The position numbers and the translations under genes are program-made. From the NCBI RefSeq assembly GCF_014192285.1, contig NZ_JACHXQ010000008.1, positions 119,835-183,834 of the forward strand: DNA of 64,000 nt. Direction: 5' to 3'. The DNA comes from Halomonas fontilapidosi. Lineage in GTDB: Bacteria; Pseudomonadota; Gammaproteobacteria; Pseudomonadales; Halomonadaceae. Every line of letters begins with the position of its first letter. Within the stretch, counting starts at the first letter, position 1. Below are positions 29,452 to 38,207 of the stretch, in pieces. Below the pieces are notes generated by a model, which saw only the letters and a program-made list of their open reading frames with translations, was not told the origin of the DNA and did not search any database.

Positions 29452-31635
29452 CTACCGACCGGCCTCGTCGGGGGAAAGCCCGCCATCACCGCCGAGGAGC
29501 CCTGCCACGGCTTCGCGCAGCCGGGCCTGCACGCTGCGTTTGCCCGTCACCCCGAGGCGCGCTGCCAGCCAGGCCGCGGTTCGCCCCTGGAAGGCCCAGG
29601 CGGCGAGCAGTGCCAGTGCCTCATCCTGTCGGCTTGCCGAGTTCCTCGCTCGGCACCGCACCAGGGCCTGGATCGCCGGGCGGGCCAGCGCGAGATCGCG
29701 ATGACCGAAGGCCACATCCTCGAGATCGCGGCGATCCTCGTCGCCCAGGGAAACGCAGGGCGCCTCGGCGAGTAGCGCCACGACCACCGCCGGTTCCAGT
29801 TCGGCCAGCTCGAAGGCCAGCAGCCCCGGCAGCTGACGCTGGAAGCGCGCCTGGAGGCGCTCGGCGAGTCGCTCTCCCGTGGGACTGGTGGGTCTTGCCA
29901 CCATCAGCGCATGCTCGCCGGTGGCCGTCTCCCGGGTCAGCCCCAGGCGCACCGCCCGAAAGCCCGCCGCCTGCCAGAAGGCCTGTAGCCCCGCCTCGGC
30001 GCCGAAGCTCGCGCCCAGCAGGTCGATGCCGTCGCAATGGGCTCGCTCGACCTCGGCCTCGATCAGTCGCCGCCCCTCGCCGTGGCGGCGCCGCTCGGTC
30101 GGCACGGCGATGCGCAGCACGCGCCGCAACCGGCCGGTCAGCGCCTGGCGCTCGCCGGCATGGGCCGCCAGCGACTGGGCCAGCAGATGGCCTCGCGGAC
30201 GACGCTCGCCCCGCGCCACCTGCTCGGCGAGGCCGGCCTCGAAACCTCCCTCGTCGCCGCTCACCACCACTCCGCAGAGCGCCGACCCGGCTTCGAGAAC
30301 ACTGAGGACGATCCCGGGACCATCCAGCAGCCGACGCAGATCGGCGGGGGTCGTGCGATAGTGGGCCTGCACCAGCAGGCCGAACAGCGCGCGCAGTCGG
30401 GGCTCGTCGTGGGCCAGGACATCGCGGTCCAGTCGCCGCCGGGCCGGCTCTTCCGGCCCATCCGGGCAGGCCGTGGGCTCGGCATCCAGCAGCAGCAGAC
30501 GTGCGGTCAGTGCTTCCAGCGGATCACCCTCGGCCCAGCGGATCGGCTCGGCCAGGTGGCAGGTCCGCCAGTCGGGCGTCTGGCGGGCGAGCCGCTCGCG
30601 AAAGCGCAGCGCGAAGCCGCGCCCGGAGCCCTCGTAGCCGTGGATCGTGGTGGCAAAGGCGATACGCGGAAAGGCGTCGAGCCACTGCCCCAGCAGCGGT
30701 GCGGGAATCGCCGCGGCCTCGTCGACCAGCAGTAGCCGGCCGGGACCGCCGATGTCGCCCTGCTCGGCCCGCTGGGCCAGGGCGTCGGGAGGCAGGAAGG
30801 CGACACATCCCTCTCCCGCCTCGAAGACATTGCCACGCCGCTGCCCCCCGGGACAAAGGTCTGCCATGCGCTCGAAGGCGCCGTCGACAGCCGACGGACG
30901 GGGCGCCGTGACCAGTATCTCGCGCTCACCCGCCGCCAGCAGCCGCGCACAGGCGATACCCAGCGCCGCCGTCTTGCCGCGACCGCGGTCGGCGGTCAGC
31001 ACCAGCGGCCGGCGGCGGCGCAGTCGGCTGAGCCGTGCCACCGCCTCGGCCTGATCGCGGGTCAGGCAGTCCCGATCCTCGACAGCCGGCGACGTCTCCG
31101 ACCTCGCTGTCTCGGGCAAGGGCGGGCACCACGGCTCCTCGCCCGCCGTCCAGCGGATCACGCGCGCGTCGGCACGCAGCAGCCGAGCGAGCCGGGCCAG
31201 GTAGCGGGCGCTGAGCTGCTCGACTCGCCAGGGGTGTTCGGCCAGGCGGCGGTAGTCGGCATCGGGGCGCGCCCCCCAGTCGGGTGGGGTCATCAGCACC
31301 AGCAGGCCACCCGCTCGCAAGGTGCCCGTCAATGCGCCGAACGCCTCAGGGTCGAAACCGCTCGCGGCCGAGACGGCATCGAAGACGACCAGGTCCTGCT
31401 CCCCGCCCAGTCGCGTGCGGGCCTTGGCCGCCGGTAGCCAGCACGAGGTTTCGATGCCATCGACCGGCTCGGCAGCCACCCACAGTGGCGCTTCCCAGGC
31501 GCTCTGCTGCCACAGGGCCAGGACCTCACGACGACACGCCTCGGCCGTGCCGGTCAGCCAGACGAGTCCCCGCCAGCGATGCTGCCGCAGCCGGCGTCGC
31601 GAGTCGTGCAAGGGGGCGAGGCGGTCGCGAGTCAT
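29452..31635 (-). CDS. tmcA: tRNA(Met) cytidine acetyltransferase
   Basis: A 727-residue enzyme that makes N4-acetylcytidine at the wobble base of elongator tRNA-Met, using acetyl-CoA and ATP. Domains in order: N-terminal DUF1726 region; RecD-like ATPase with ADRGRGKT (215-222) and LLLVDEAAAIP; a GNAT acetyltransferase domain (RRHGEGRRLIEAEVERA); and a C-terminal tRNA-binding region. Length is close to E. coli TmcA (671), slightly longer. A GAGGAG ribosome site is next to the start. Confidence 0.95.
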   Translation of the reverse strand: MTRDRLAPLHDSRRRLRQHRWRGLVWLTGTAEACRREVLALWQQSAWEAPLWVAAEPVDGIETSCWLPAAKARTRLGGEQDLVVFDAVSAASGFDPEAFGALTGTLRAGGLLVLMTPPDWGARPDADYRRLAEHPWRVEQLSARYLARLARLLRADARVIRWTAGEEPWCPPLPETARSETSPAVEDRDCLTRDQAEAVARLSRLRRRRPLVLTADRGRGKTAALGIACARLLAAGEREILVTAPRPSAVDGAFERMADLCPGGQRRGNVFEAGEGCVAFLPPDALAQRAEQGDIGGPGRLLLVDEAAAIPAPLLGQWLDAFPRIAFATTIHGYEGSGRGFALRFRERLARQTPDWRTCHLAEPIRWAEGDPLEALTARLLLLDAEPTACPDGPEEPARRRLDRDVLAHDEPRLRALFGLLVQAHYRTTPADLRRLLDGPGIVLSVLEAGSALCGVVVSGDEGGFEAGLAEQVARGERRPRGHLLAQSLAAHAGERQALTGRLRRVLRIAVPTERRRHGEGRRLIEAEVERAHCDGIDLLGASFGAEAGLQAFWQAAGFRAVRLGLTRETATGEHALMVARPTSPTGERLAERLQARFQRQLPGLLAFELAELEPAVVVALLAEAPCVSLGDEDRRDLEDVAFGHRDLALARPAIQALVRCRARNSASRQDEALALLAAWAFQGRTAAWLAARLGVTGKRSVQARLREAVAGLLGGDGGLSPDEAGR

Positions 31636-31976
31636 TCGGGGCTCCTCTAGGGCTTCAACTTTGGTCCAAGGTGGCGTGCCCTTTCAACGTTACCGAGTAT
31701 TTCGGATCTGCAACACCGCTGTCATACAAACGTTTCAAATTATTGATTTTAGGGATATCCTCAGCCTGCAGCGGGAAGTCTGGCAGGGCCTGCGTGAGCT
31801 TTCCTGGCCGCCATCGCGCCGGTCGAACATGTCCAGCGTCCCATGCTAGCTTGAATCCTGTTGCCGAGTTGCCCGGACGGTCAGGCCCGCCCGAACCGCA
31901 GGTGGACGCTGCCCGGCACCGACGGCCGTTCCATTGACTTCTCGACAAGCAGAACAACCCACAAGGGAGCACCTCA
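31636..31976. other. Divergent intergenic region between tmcA and the TRAP operon
   Basis: This 341-base gap lies between tmcA (minus) and dctP (plus) and must hold both promoters. Bases about 31690-31760 are AT-rich, with TTTCAAATTATTGATTTTAG standing out. I could not fix -35/-10 elements or a regulator site, and a search by eye for a sigma-54 element gave only a wrongly spaced GG/GC pair. A 194-codon minus-strand frame reading through it (31655-32236) is a shadow of dctP. Confidence 0.5.
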
Positions 31977-33086
31977 ATGAAGAAAATGACCAAATTCGCC
32001 CTCACCGGGCTGGCAGCGGGCGTTGCCCTCGCCGCCGTGAGTTCCACCGCCCAGGCCCAGGAAACGTGGACCATGACCACCACCTGGCCGGACAACCTGG
32101 ATCTGATCCAGATCGACCGCCACTGGGCGGAGTTGGTCAACACACTGGCCGGTGACGAGGTGCAGATCAACTTCCGCGCCGGCGGCACCCTGATGCCCGG
32201 CACCGAGGTCTTCGACGCCACCCAGACCGGCGCCATCCAGGCCGCCGGCGACTGGCCCGGCTACTGGGCCGGCTTGAGCCCGGCCTTTTCGCCGCTGGCG
32301 ACCACCACCAGTCTGTTCAACGGCGTGGACTACCTGAACTGGATCAACCAGTGGGGCGGCTTCGAGCTCTACCAGGAGGTCTACGGCGACTACAACATGG
32401 TCTATCTGCCCTACGGCATCACCAACAACGAATCCGGCTTCCGCGGCAACACGCCCATCGAGAGCATCGCTGACCTGGAAGGCAAGCGCCTGCGCCTTTC
32501 GGGCCGTGATCAGGGCCGCGTCCTGGAACAACTCGGCGGCTCTCAGGTCACCTTGGCCGGCGGCGAGATCTACCAGGCCATCGAGCGGGGTGTGGTCGAC
32601 GGCGCCGAGTTCTCTACCCCGGGCGTGGACTACAAGGCCGGCTTTTCCGAGGTGGCCGACTACTGGTCCGTGCCGGGTTGGCACCAGTCTGCCAGCGTGT
32701 TCGGCGTGATGATCAACCAGGACGCCTGGAACGCCCTCTCCGAGGAAACCCAGGAAAAGCTGAAGATCGCCGCCCAAGCGACAATGGCCTGGTCACTGGC
32801 CTGGTCCGAGCGCGAGTCCACCGAGGGCACGGTGAAGTTCATCGAGGACGGCACCGAGATCAATCAGCTCTCCGAGGAGGACCTGGCCGAGATCCAGCGC
32901 ATCACCAACGACGTGATCATCCAGGGCGCCTGCGAGGACCCGATGCACGCCAAGGTCTACCACTCCATGATCAGCTACCTGGAGCATTACGCCAACTGGC
33001 GTGATATCTCGGTGCCCTACAACATGAGCCGCGTCACCGACGACCTGCCGTCCCTCGAGGAGATCGAGGCCTGCATGAACCAGTAA
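31977..33086 (+). CDS. dctP: TRAP transporter substrate-binding protein (DctP family)
   Basis: A 369-residue periplasmic protein with a 27-28 residue signal peptide (ending A-Q-A-Q). The mature start ETWTMTTTWPDNLD and the motifs YLPYGITNNESGF, DLEGKRLRLSGRDQGRVLEQLGG and IYQAIERGVVDGAEFSTPG follow the TRAP binding-protein pattern; the Arg in K-R-L-R normally contacts a ligand carboxylate. It resembles the COG4663 group (2-oxoacid/mannitol/chloroaromatic type). AAGGGAG lies 7 bases before the ATG. The ligand is probably an organic acid, but which is unknown. Confidence 0.92.
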   Translation: MKKMTKFALTGLAAGVALAAVSSTAQAQETWTMTTTWPDNLDLIQIDRHWAELVNTLAGDEVQINFRAGGTLMPGTEVFDATQTGAIQAAGDWPGYWAGLSPAFSPLATTTSLFNGVDYLNWINQWGGFELYQEVYGDYNMVYLPYGITNNESGFRGNTPIESIADLEGKRLRLSGRDQGRVLEQLGGSQVTLAGGEIYQAIERGVVDGAEFSTPGVDYKAGFSEVADYWSVPGWHQSASVFGVMINQDAWNALSEETQEKLKIAAQATMAWSLAWSERESTEGTVKFIEDGTEINQLSEEDLAEIQRITNDVIIQGACEDPMHAKVYHSMISYLEHYANWRDISVPYNMSRVTDDLPSLEEIEACMNQ

Positions 33087-33093
33087 CCGATTC

Positions 33094-33119
33094 GGGCCGG
33101 CCCCCGGCGGGGCCGGCCC
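33094..33119 (+). promoter_or_regulatory. Intercistronic hairpin between dctP and dctQ
   Basis: A perfect 11-bp GC stem (GGGCCGGCCCC / GGGGCCGGCCC) with a 4-base loop lies 7 bases after the dctP stop. No T-run follows. It probably gives partial termination or 3'-end protection so that more binding protein than permease is made. Confidence 0.65.
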
Positions 33120-33183
33120 TAGAAGCCGACTGACCCGCTGACACCCCTCCCGAACGATTCGCCCGATTCCGAGAGCTCACATC

Positions 33184-33687
33184 ATGAACGCCATTGCCAG
33201 GGTCATAGACGCCCTCAACGAGGGGTTCGGACGCCTGATCGCTCCGCTGCTCGCCGTGATCACGCTGATCGTGATCTACGACATCGCCATGCGCTTCTTC
33301 ATCGGACGCCCCAGCGACTGGGCCTTCGATGTCACCAAGATGCTGTTCGGCGCCCACTTCATGCTGATGGCGGCCTTCGGCCTGCGCCATCATGCCCACG
33401 TCGAAGTCGACGTCCTCAAGCGGCTGCTCTCAAGACGCAAGCAGGCCGCCCTCGAACTCCTTGGCTACCTGATCTTCTTTGTGCCCTTCATCTGGATGCT
33501 GCTGACCTTCGGCTGGGCCTTCTTCGAACGCTCCTTCAGCCGTGGCGAGACCACCTACGGCATGATCGCCATCCCGGTCTACCCGGTGAAGGGGGTGATC
33601 GTGGTCGCCGCCGGACTGCTGATACTGCAGGCCGTTGCCATCGTTATCCGGGCCATTCAGCAACTGCGCCAGGAGGAGACCGCATGA
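33184..33687 (+). CDS. dctQ: TRAP transporter small permease (DctQ family)
   Basis: A 167-residue protein with four predicted helices. DIAMRFFIGRPSDWAFDVTKMLFGAHFMLMAAFGLRHHAHVEVDVL is typical of DctQ, including the conserved H-V-x-V-D at the start of the second half. It partners the large permease, whose start overlaps this stop (ATGA). Confidence 0.93.
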   Translation: MNAIARVIDALNEGFGRLIAPLLAVITLIVIYDIAMRFFIGRPSDWAFDVTKMLFGAHFMLMAAFGLRHHAHVEVDVLKRLLSRRKQAALELLGYLIFFVPFIWMLLTFGWAFFERSFSRGETTYGMIAIPVYPVKGVIVVAAGLLILQAVAIVIRAIQQLRQEETA

Positions 33688-35012
33688 GCCCCGAAATGCT
33701 CACCCTGTTCATGTTCGGCGGCCTGCTGGTCGGCCTGTTCATGGGCCATCCGCTGGCGTTCGTGCTCGGCGGCGTCGCCGTCCTGGGCGCCTGGTTCGGG
33801 CCCGGTGCCAATACGCTGGGTATCCTGATCAACAATATCTACGGCAACGCCATGGACAACTACGTCCTGGTGGCGATCCCGCTGTTCATCCTGATGGCAC
33901 GCTTTCTTAACGACTCCGGCGTCACCGAGAAGATGTTCGAGTCGATGCGCCTGCTGCTGGCCAATCTGCGCGGCGGGCTGGCCCTGACAGTCGTCGTGGT
34001 CTCGGTGCTGCTGGCCGCCACCACCGGCATCGTCGGCGCCTCCATCGCCGTGATGGGCATGATCGCCCTGGCCCCGATGCTGAACTATGGCTACAACAAG
34101 CAGCTCAGCACCGGGGTGATTATGGCCAGCGGCTGTCTGGGCATCCTGATTCCGCCGAGCATCATGCTGATCCTGATGGCCAGCTACTCGCCGGTCTCGG
34201 TGGGGGCGCTGTTCGCCGGCGCGCTGATTCCCGGGCTGATGCTGGGTGTCCTGTATGCGCTTTACGTGCTCGTCATCTGCCATCTCAAGCCCGAATATGG
34301 TCCTCGCGTACCGGCCGAGGAGCGCGCTCAGGTCTCTACCGGTGAACTGCTGGTCATGCTCGGCAAGTACGTGCTGCCGCCCATGTCGCTGATCCTCGGC
34401 GTGCTGGGCTCGCTGTTCACCGGCATCGCCACCGCCACCGAAGCCTCGGCGATCGGCGTATCCATCGCCTTCCTGCTGTTCCTGATCTTCGGCGACCGCA
34501 AGGCGTCCACCTGCTACCGCACCCTGATCGAGGCCAGCAAGACGACCACCATGGTCATGCTGGTGCTGGTCGGCGCCACCGCCTTCACCGGGGTGTTCTC
34601 CATCGGCGGCGGCATGGACGTCATCCACGAGGTGGTGATGGCGATGCCCGGCGGCACCACCGGGGCGCTGATCCTGATGCTGTTCCTGGTGTTCATCCTG
34701 GGCATGTTCCTGGACTGGACCGGCATCGTGCTGCTGAGCTTCCCGATCATGCTGCCGATCGTCGAAAGCATGGGCATCGACGTGCTGTGGTTTGTGGTAA
34801 TGGTTGCCGTGGTGCTGCAGACCTCCTTCCTCACCCCACCCTTCGGCTATGCGCTCTTCTACCTGAAAGGGGTGGCGCCGCCCGGGGTCGAGACCCTCGA
34901 CCTCTACAAGGCGGTGATCCCCTTCGTGACGCTGATCGTGCTGGCCTGCCTGCTGATGGCTTTCTTCCCGGCACTGGTCACCGGCCTGCCCGCCCTGCTG
35001 CTCGGCTACTGA
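33684..35012 (+). CDS. dctM: TRAP transporter large permease (DctM family)
   Basis: A 442-residue permease with about twelve helices. MGHPLAFVLGGVAVLGAW at the start, GVIMASGCLGILIPPSIMLILMA and GMFLDWTGIVLLSFPIMLPI are characteristic of DctM, which carries the sodium-driven translocation path. It completes a three-gene TRAP operon that imports organic acids using the sodium gradient, a fitting strategy for a halophile. Confidence 0.95.
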   Translation: MSPEMLTLFMFGGLLVGLFMGHPLAFVLGGVAVLGAWFGPGANTLGILINNIYGNAMDNYVLVAIPLFILMARFLNDSGVTEKMFESMRLLLANLRGGLALTVVVVSVLLAATTGIVGASIAVMGMIALAPMLNYGYNKQLSTGVIMASGCLGILIPPSIMLILMASYSPVSVGALFAGALIPGLMLGVLYALYVLVICHLKPEYGPRVPAEERAQVSTGELLVMLGKYVLPPMSLILGVLGSLFTGIATATEASAIGVSIAFLLFLIFGDRKASTCYRTLIEASKTTTMVMLVLVGATAFTGVFSIGGGMDVIHEVVMAMPGGTTGALILMLFLVFILGMFLDWTGIVLLSFPIMLPIVESMGIDVLWFVVMVAVVLQTSFLTPPFGYALFYLKGVAPPGVETLDLYKAVIPFVTLIVLACLLMAFFPALVTGLPALLLGY

Positions 35013-35033
35013 GCCTTACCGGTCAGCGCCTTG

Positions 35034-35069
35034 ACGCCCGCCGCTCGATGAGCGGCGGGCGTTTATCTT
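35034..35069 (+). terminator. Terminator after the TRAP operon
   Basis: A perfect 13-bp stem (ACGCCCGCCGCTC / GAGCGGCGGGCGT) with a 3-base loop, followed by TTATCTT. It lies 21 bases after the dctM stop. Confidence 0.9.
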
Positions 35070-35181
35070 GATGCGGGTCAGCCGCAATGGCTGCAGCACC
35101 AGGGGTGCAGCTGATACAATTCTCACGCGCAAATGCCTCGCATCCATACCGCCTCCAGACCCCCGCTGGGAGGAGACCTCG

Positions 35182-36861
35182 TTGACCAGACCGGCCAGTT
35201 CCCGTGCCCCCCTCGCCGCCCGCCTGTCGCTGCCCTTCAATGTCTGGAACGCCCTGACCATCGGCATCGCCCTGATCGTGGCGCTGCCGGTCATCGTGGT
35301 GCTGGCGCATCTGTTCGTACCCGCGGAGGGCATCTGGCAACACCTGGCCAGCACCGTGCTCCCCCGCTACCTGGGCAACACCCTCTTCCTGGTGGTCACG
35401 GTGGGCGTGGGCACCTTCGTGATCGGCACCGGCACCGCCTGGCTGGTGGTCATGTGTCGCTTCCCGGGACGTCGGCTGTTCGAGTGGGGGCTACTGCTGC
35501 CGCTGGCGGTGCCGACCTATGTGATCGCCTATGCCTACACGGACTTCCTGCAATTCGCCGGTCCCGTCCAGACCTGGCTGCGTGACAGTTTCGGCTGGTC
35601 GGCCGGCGATTACATCTTTCCCAACATTCGCTCGCTGGGGGGAGCGGCCGCCCTGATCACCCTGGTGCTCTATCCCTATGTCTACATGCTGACGCGGGCG
35701 GCTTTCCTGGAGCAGTCAGTCTGCGTGCTGGACGTGGGACGGACCCTGGGGCGAGGCCCCTGGCGGCTGTTCACCAGCGTGGCGCTGCCGCTGGCGCGGC
35801 CGGCCATCGTCGGTGGCGTATCGCTGGCGCTGATGGAGACCCTCAACGAGTTTGGCGCCGTGCAGTACTTCGGCGTCGACACCTTCACCACCGGCATCTA
35901 CCGCACCTGGTTCGGCATGGGTGAGCAGGTGGCTGCGGCACAGCTCGCCGCCTGTCTGCTGGCCTTCGTCATCGCCCTGGTGCTGCTCGAGCGCGCCTCG
36001 CGCGGCAAGCGCCGCTACTTCCACACCACCGGTCGCTACCAGCACTTGCCGGAATTCGCGTTGCACGGCTGGCGCGCCTGGGCCGCCACGCTGGCATGCC
36101 TGATGCCGGTGCTGCTCGGCTTCCTGATCCCCAGTGGCCTGCTGGGCTACCTCTCGGTCCAGGGTGGCGATGCGCTATTCGGCCCGGCCTTCCTGGACTT
36201 TGCCGGCAACAGCCTGCTGCTGGCGTCGCTCGCCTCGATCGTCGCCGTCAGTCTGGCGCTGCTGCTGAGTTACGGCGCCCGTCTGCACCCGGGCAAGGTG
36301 ACGCGGGTCGCGACCCGCGTGGCCGCCATGGGCTATGCGGTGCCCGGCTCGGTGGTGGCCGTGGGCATCCTGATTCCGTTCGTGTGGCTGGACCATCAGA
36401 TCAACGACTTCATGAAGGCGCAGTTCGGCGTCGTGGCGGGGCTACTGCTCAGCGGTTCGGCGTTTATTCTGGTGTATGCCTACCTGGTGCGCTTCCTCGC
36501 CGTCTCCTTCAACGCCATCGAAGCAAGCCTTGGCAAGGTCACGCCAAGCATGGATGCCGCGTCACGGACCCTGGGTCAGACGGCGGGCGGCACGCTGCGC
36601 AAGGTGCACACCCCGATAATGCGCGGCAGCCTGATCGCCGCCGGCATCCTGGTGTTCGTGGACGTGATGAAGGAGCTGCCGGCCACGGTGATCCTGCGCC
36701 CCTTCAACTTCGATACCCTGGCAATCCGCGCCCACAACCTGGCCGCAGACGAGCGTCTGGCCGAGGCCTCGACCTCGTCACTGGCCATCGTGGCAGTAGG
36801 CATCCTGCCGGTGATACTGCTCAGTATCGCCATGCGCCGCTCCCGCCCCGGCAGCCGCTGA
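35182..36861 (+). CDS. fbpB: Ferric iron ABC transporter permease (FbpB/SfuB type)
   Basis: A 559-residue fused permease with two six-helix halves. Each half has a coupling loop to the ATPase: GRTLGRGPWRLFTSVALPLARP (about residue 190) and SRTLGQTAGGTLRKVHTPIMRG (about residue 455). Starts at TTG 35182, where GGAGGAG lies 6 bases upstream and no ATG is well placed; the extension to 35068 is unlike the family. The last 84 bases overlap the convergent ATPase gene. A fused double permease with an iron-binding protein nearby points to Fe(III) import. Confidence 0.9.
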   Translation: MTRPASSRAPLAARLSLPFNVWNALTIGIALIVALPVIVVLAHLFVPAEGIWQHLASTVLPRYLGNTLFLVVTVGVGTFVIGTGTAWLVVMCRFPGRRLFEWGLLLPLAVPTYVIAYAYTDFLQFAGPVQTWLRDSFGWSAGDYIFPNIRSLGGAAALITLVLYPYVYMLTRAAFLEQSVCVLDVGRTLGRGPWRLFTSVALPLARPAIVGGVSLALMETLNEFGAVQYFGVDTFTTGIYRTWFGMGEQVAAAQLAACLLAFVIALVLLERASRGKRRYFHTTGRYQHLPEFALHGWRAWAATLACLMPVLLGFLIPSGLLGYLSVQGGDALFGPAFLDFAGNSLLLASLASIVAVSLALLLSYGARLHPGKVTRVATRVAAMGYAVPGSVVAVGILIPFVWLDHQINDFMKAQFGVVAGLLLSGSAFILVYAYLVRFLAVSFNAIEASLGKVTPSMDAASRTLGQTAGGTLRKVHTPIMRGSLIAAGILVFVDVMKELPATVILRPFNFDTLAIRAHNLAADERLAEASTSSLAIVAVGILPVILLSIAMRRSRPGSR

Positions 36862-37965
36862 GGGCTCGAGCGGAAAGACAAACACCTGAGAGGCGTCCAG
36901 CCCGATCATGATCGGCTGGCCTTCACGGGGCAGAAAGACGCCCGGAGACCGGGCATGCAGGTGGGTCTCCCGACCGTCGGGGGCATGGGCGCAGATATGT
37001 ACCAGGCTGGTACGCCCGAGCAGCTTGGCCATGATAACATGGCTGTGGTGATGCTCCGGCGGCTCGTCCAGCGGGACCACCCGCAGCGCCTCGGGACGGA
37101 TCATCACATGCACCCGGCTACCCTCTGGCATCCCCCTGGCGGAGACATCGCCCACCGGCGTCGCCACCTTGCCGTCCATGACGCGACCCTCGATCTCGTT
37201 CACCTCGCCGAAGAAGGTGACCACGAAGGGGTCGGTGGGAGCACAGTAGAGGTCCAGCGGCGTTCCCGCCTGCACGACTCGCCCCTCACGCATCAGCACG
37301 ATGCGATCCGCCATGAACATGGCTTCCTCGGGGTCGTGGGTCACCAGCAGCACGCCGGCGCCCACTTTCTTCAGCACGTGCAGCGTATCGTCGCGGATGC
37401 GGTCACGCAGGCGCGCATCGAGACTGGAAAAAGGTTCGTCGAGCAACATCAGCTGAGGTGCCGGCGCCAGCGCCCGGGCCAACGCGATGCGCTGCTGCTG
37501 CCCGCCCGAGAGCATGTGCGGGAAGACCCGTGCATAGCGCTCCATGCCCAGCAGTTCAAGCAGTTCATGGGCCCGGCGGCGCCGCTGCTGAGCGGGCTGG
37601 GACTCGAGCCCGAAGGCCACGTTGTCGAGCACCGACAGATGCGGGAACAGCGCCGAATCCTGGAAGGCCAGGCCGACGTTACGTTTCTCGGGCGGCACAT
37701 GGGAACGTCTGCCGCGCCCCATCGACTCGCCACCCAGCTCCACATGCCCCTGTTGCACCTCCTCGAGGCCCGCAGCGATGCGCAGCAGCGTGGACTTGCC
37801 GCACCCTGAAGGCCCCAGCAGACAGACGATCTCGCCGGGCTTGACCTCCAGCGAGACATCCTCCACGGCCAGGTGCTGTTGATAGGCATGGCGGATCTGG
37901 TGCATGGCGAGGACGGGCGCCGCTGCGGCGCTCTCATCGATCGGGAGGGTCGGTTGGCTTGTCAT
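36778..37965 (-). CDS. fbpC: Ferric iron ABC transporter ATP-binding protein (FbpC type)
   Basis: A 395-residue ATPase with Walker A GPSGCGKST (51-59), signature LSGGQQQR (152-159), Walker B LMLLDEPFSSLDAR (172-185) and the switch His in VTHDPEEA, followed by a C-terminal TOBE-like regulatory domain. The final 28 or so residues (SAAAGAGAAHGDTEQYHRQDA...) are encoded antisense to the end of fbpB and look like a non-conserved tail gained by read-through. A TATACT box on the minus strand at 37993-37998 is a possible -10. Confidence 0.9.
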   Translation of the reverse strand: MTSQPTLPIDESAAAAPVLAMHQIRHAYQQHLAVEDVSLEVKPGEIVCLLGPSGCGKSTLLRIAAGLEEVQQGHVELGGESMGRGRRSHVPPEKRNVGLAFQDSALFPHLSVLDNVAFGLESQPAQQRRRRAHELLELLGMERYARVFPHMLSGGQQQRIALARALAPAPQLMLLDEPFSSLDARLRDRIRDDTLHVLKKVGAGVLLVTHDPEEAMFMADRIVLMREGRVVQAGTPLDLYCAPTDPFVVTFFGEVNEIEGRVMDGKVATPVGDVSARGMPEGSRVHVMIRPEALRVVPLDEPPEHHHSHVIMAKLLGRTSLVHICAHAPDGRETHLHARSPGVFLPREGQPIMIGLDASQVFVFPLEPSAAAGAGAAHGDTEQYHRQDAYCHDGQ

Positions 37966-38115
37966 GAGGTCTGATCGGCCATTGGAAAGAAAAGTATACC
38001 CTGCATGGTAACGCGAAAGCCTCCTGAATGCGTTGTACTATCGCTCGCATTTCGCCGCATCGGCTGTCAAGGCACGACGATGCCTGACCTGAGTCAGATT
38101 CGACGCCAGCAAGAC

Positions 38116-38171
38116 TTGACGCCGGCGGCGCCAGGCGCTTCAATGTCGGAAGAGTAATGCAAAGCATTATC
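38116..38171 (+). promoter_or_regulatory. fbpA promoter with overlapping Fur box
   Basis: TTGACG (38116-38121) and TTCAAT (38139-38144) are spaced by 17 bases and form a good sigma-70 promoter. Just after it, 38153-38171 reads AGTAATGCAAAGCATTATC, which matches the 19-base Fur consensus GATAATGATAATCATTATC at 14 of 19 positions, including all seven bases of the 3' C-ATTATC arm. The box would cover the transcription start, the classical place for iron-dependent repression by Fur. Confidence 0.75.
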
Positions 38172-38207
38172 ATTCGAAACCGCAATCCCGCACGAAGAGG
38201 TGTCTCC

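Noticed and set aside
31640..31820. Possible sigma-54 promoter before dctP
   Set aside because: The GG and GC elements near 31782 are 8 rather than 10 bases apart and no other candidate fits.
31655..32236. 194-codon minus-strand frame across the tmcA-dctP gap
   Set aside because: Overlaps the start of dctP on the opposite strand, no ribosome site and no recognisable domain.
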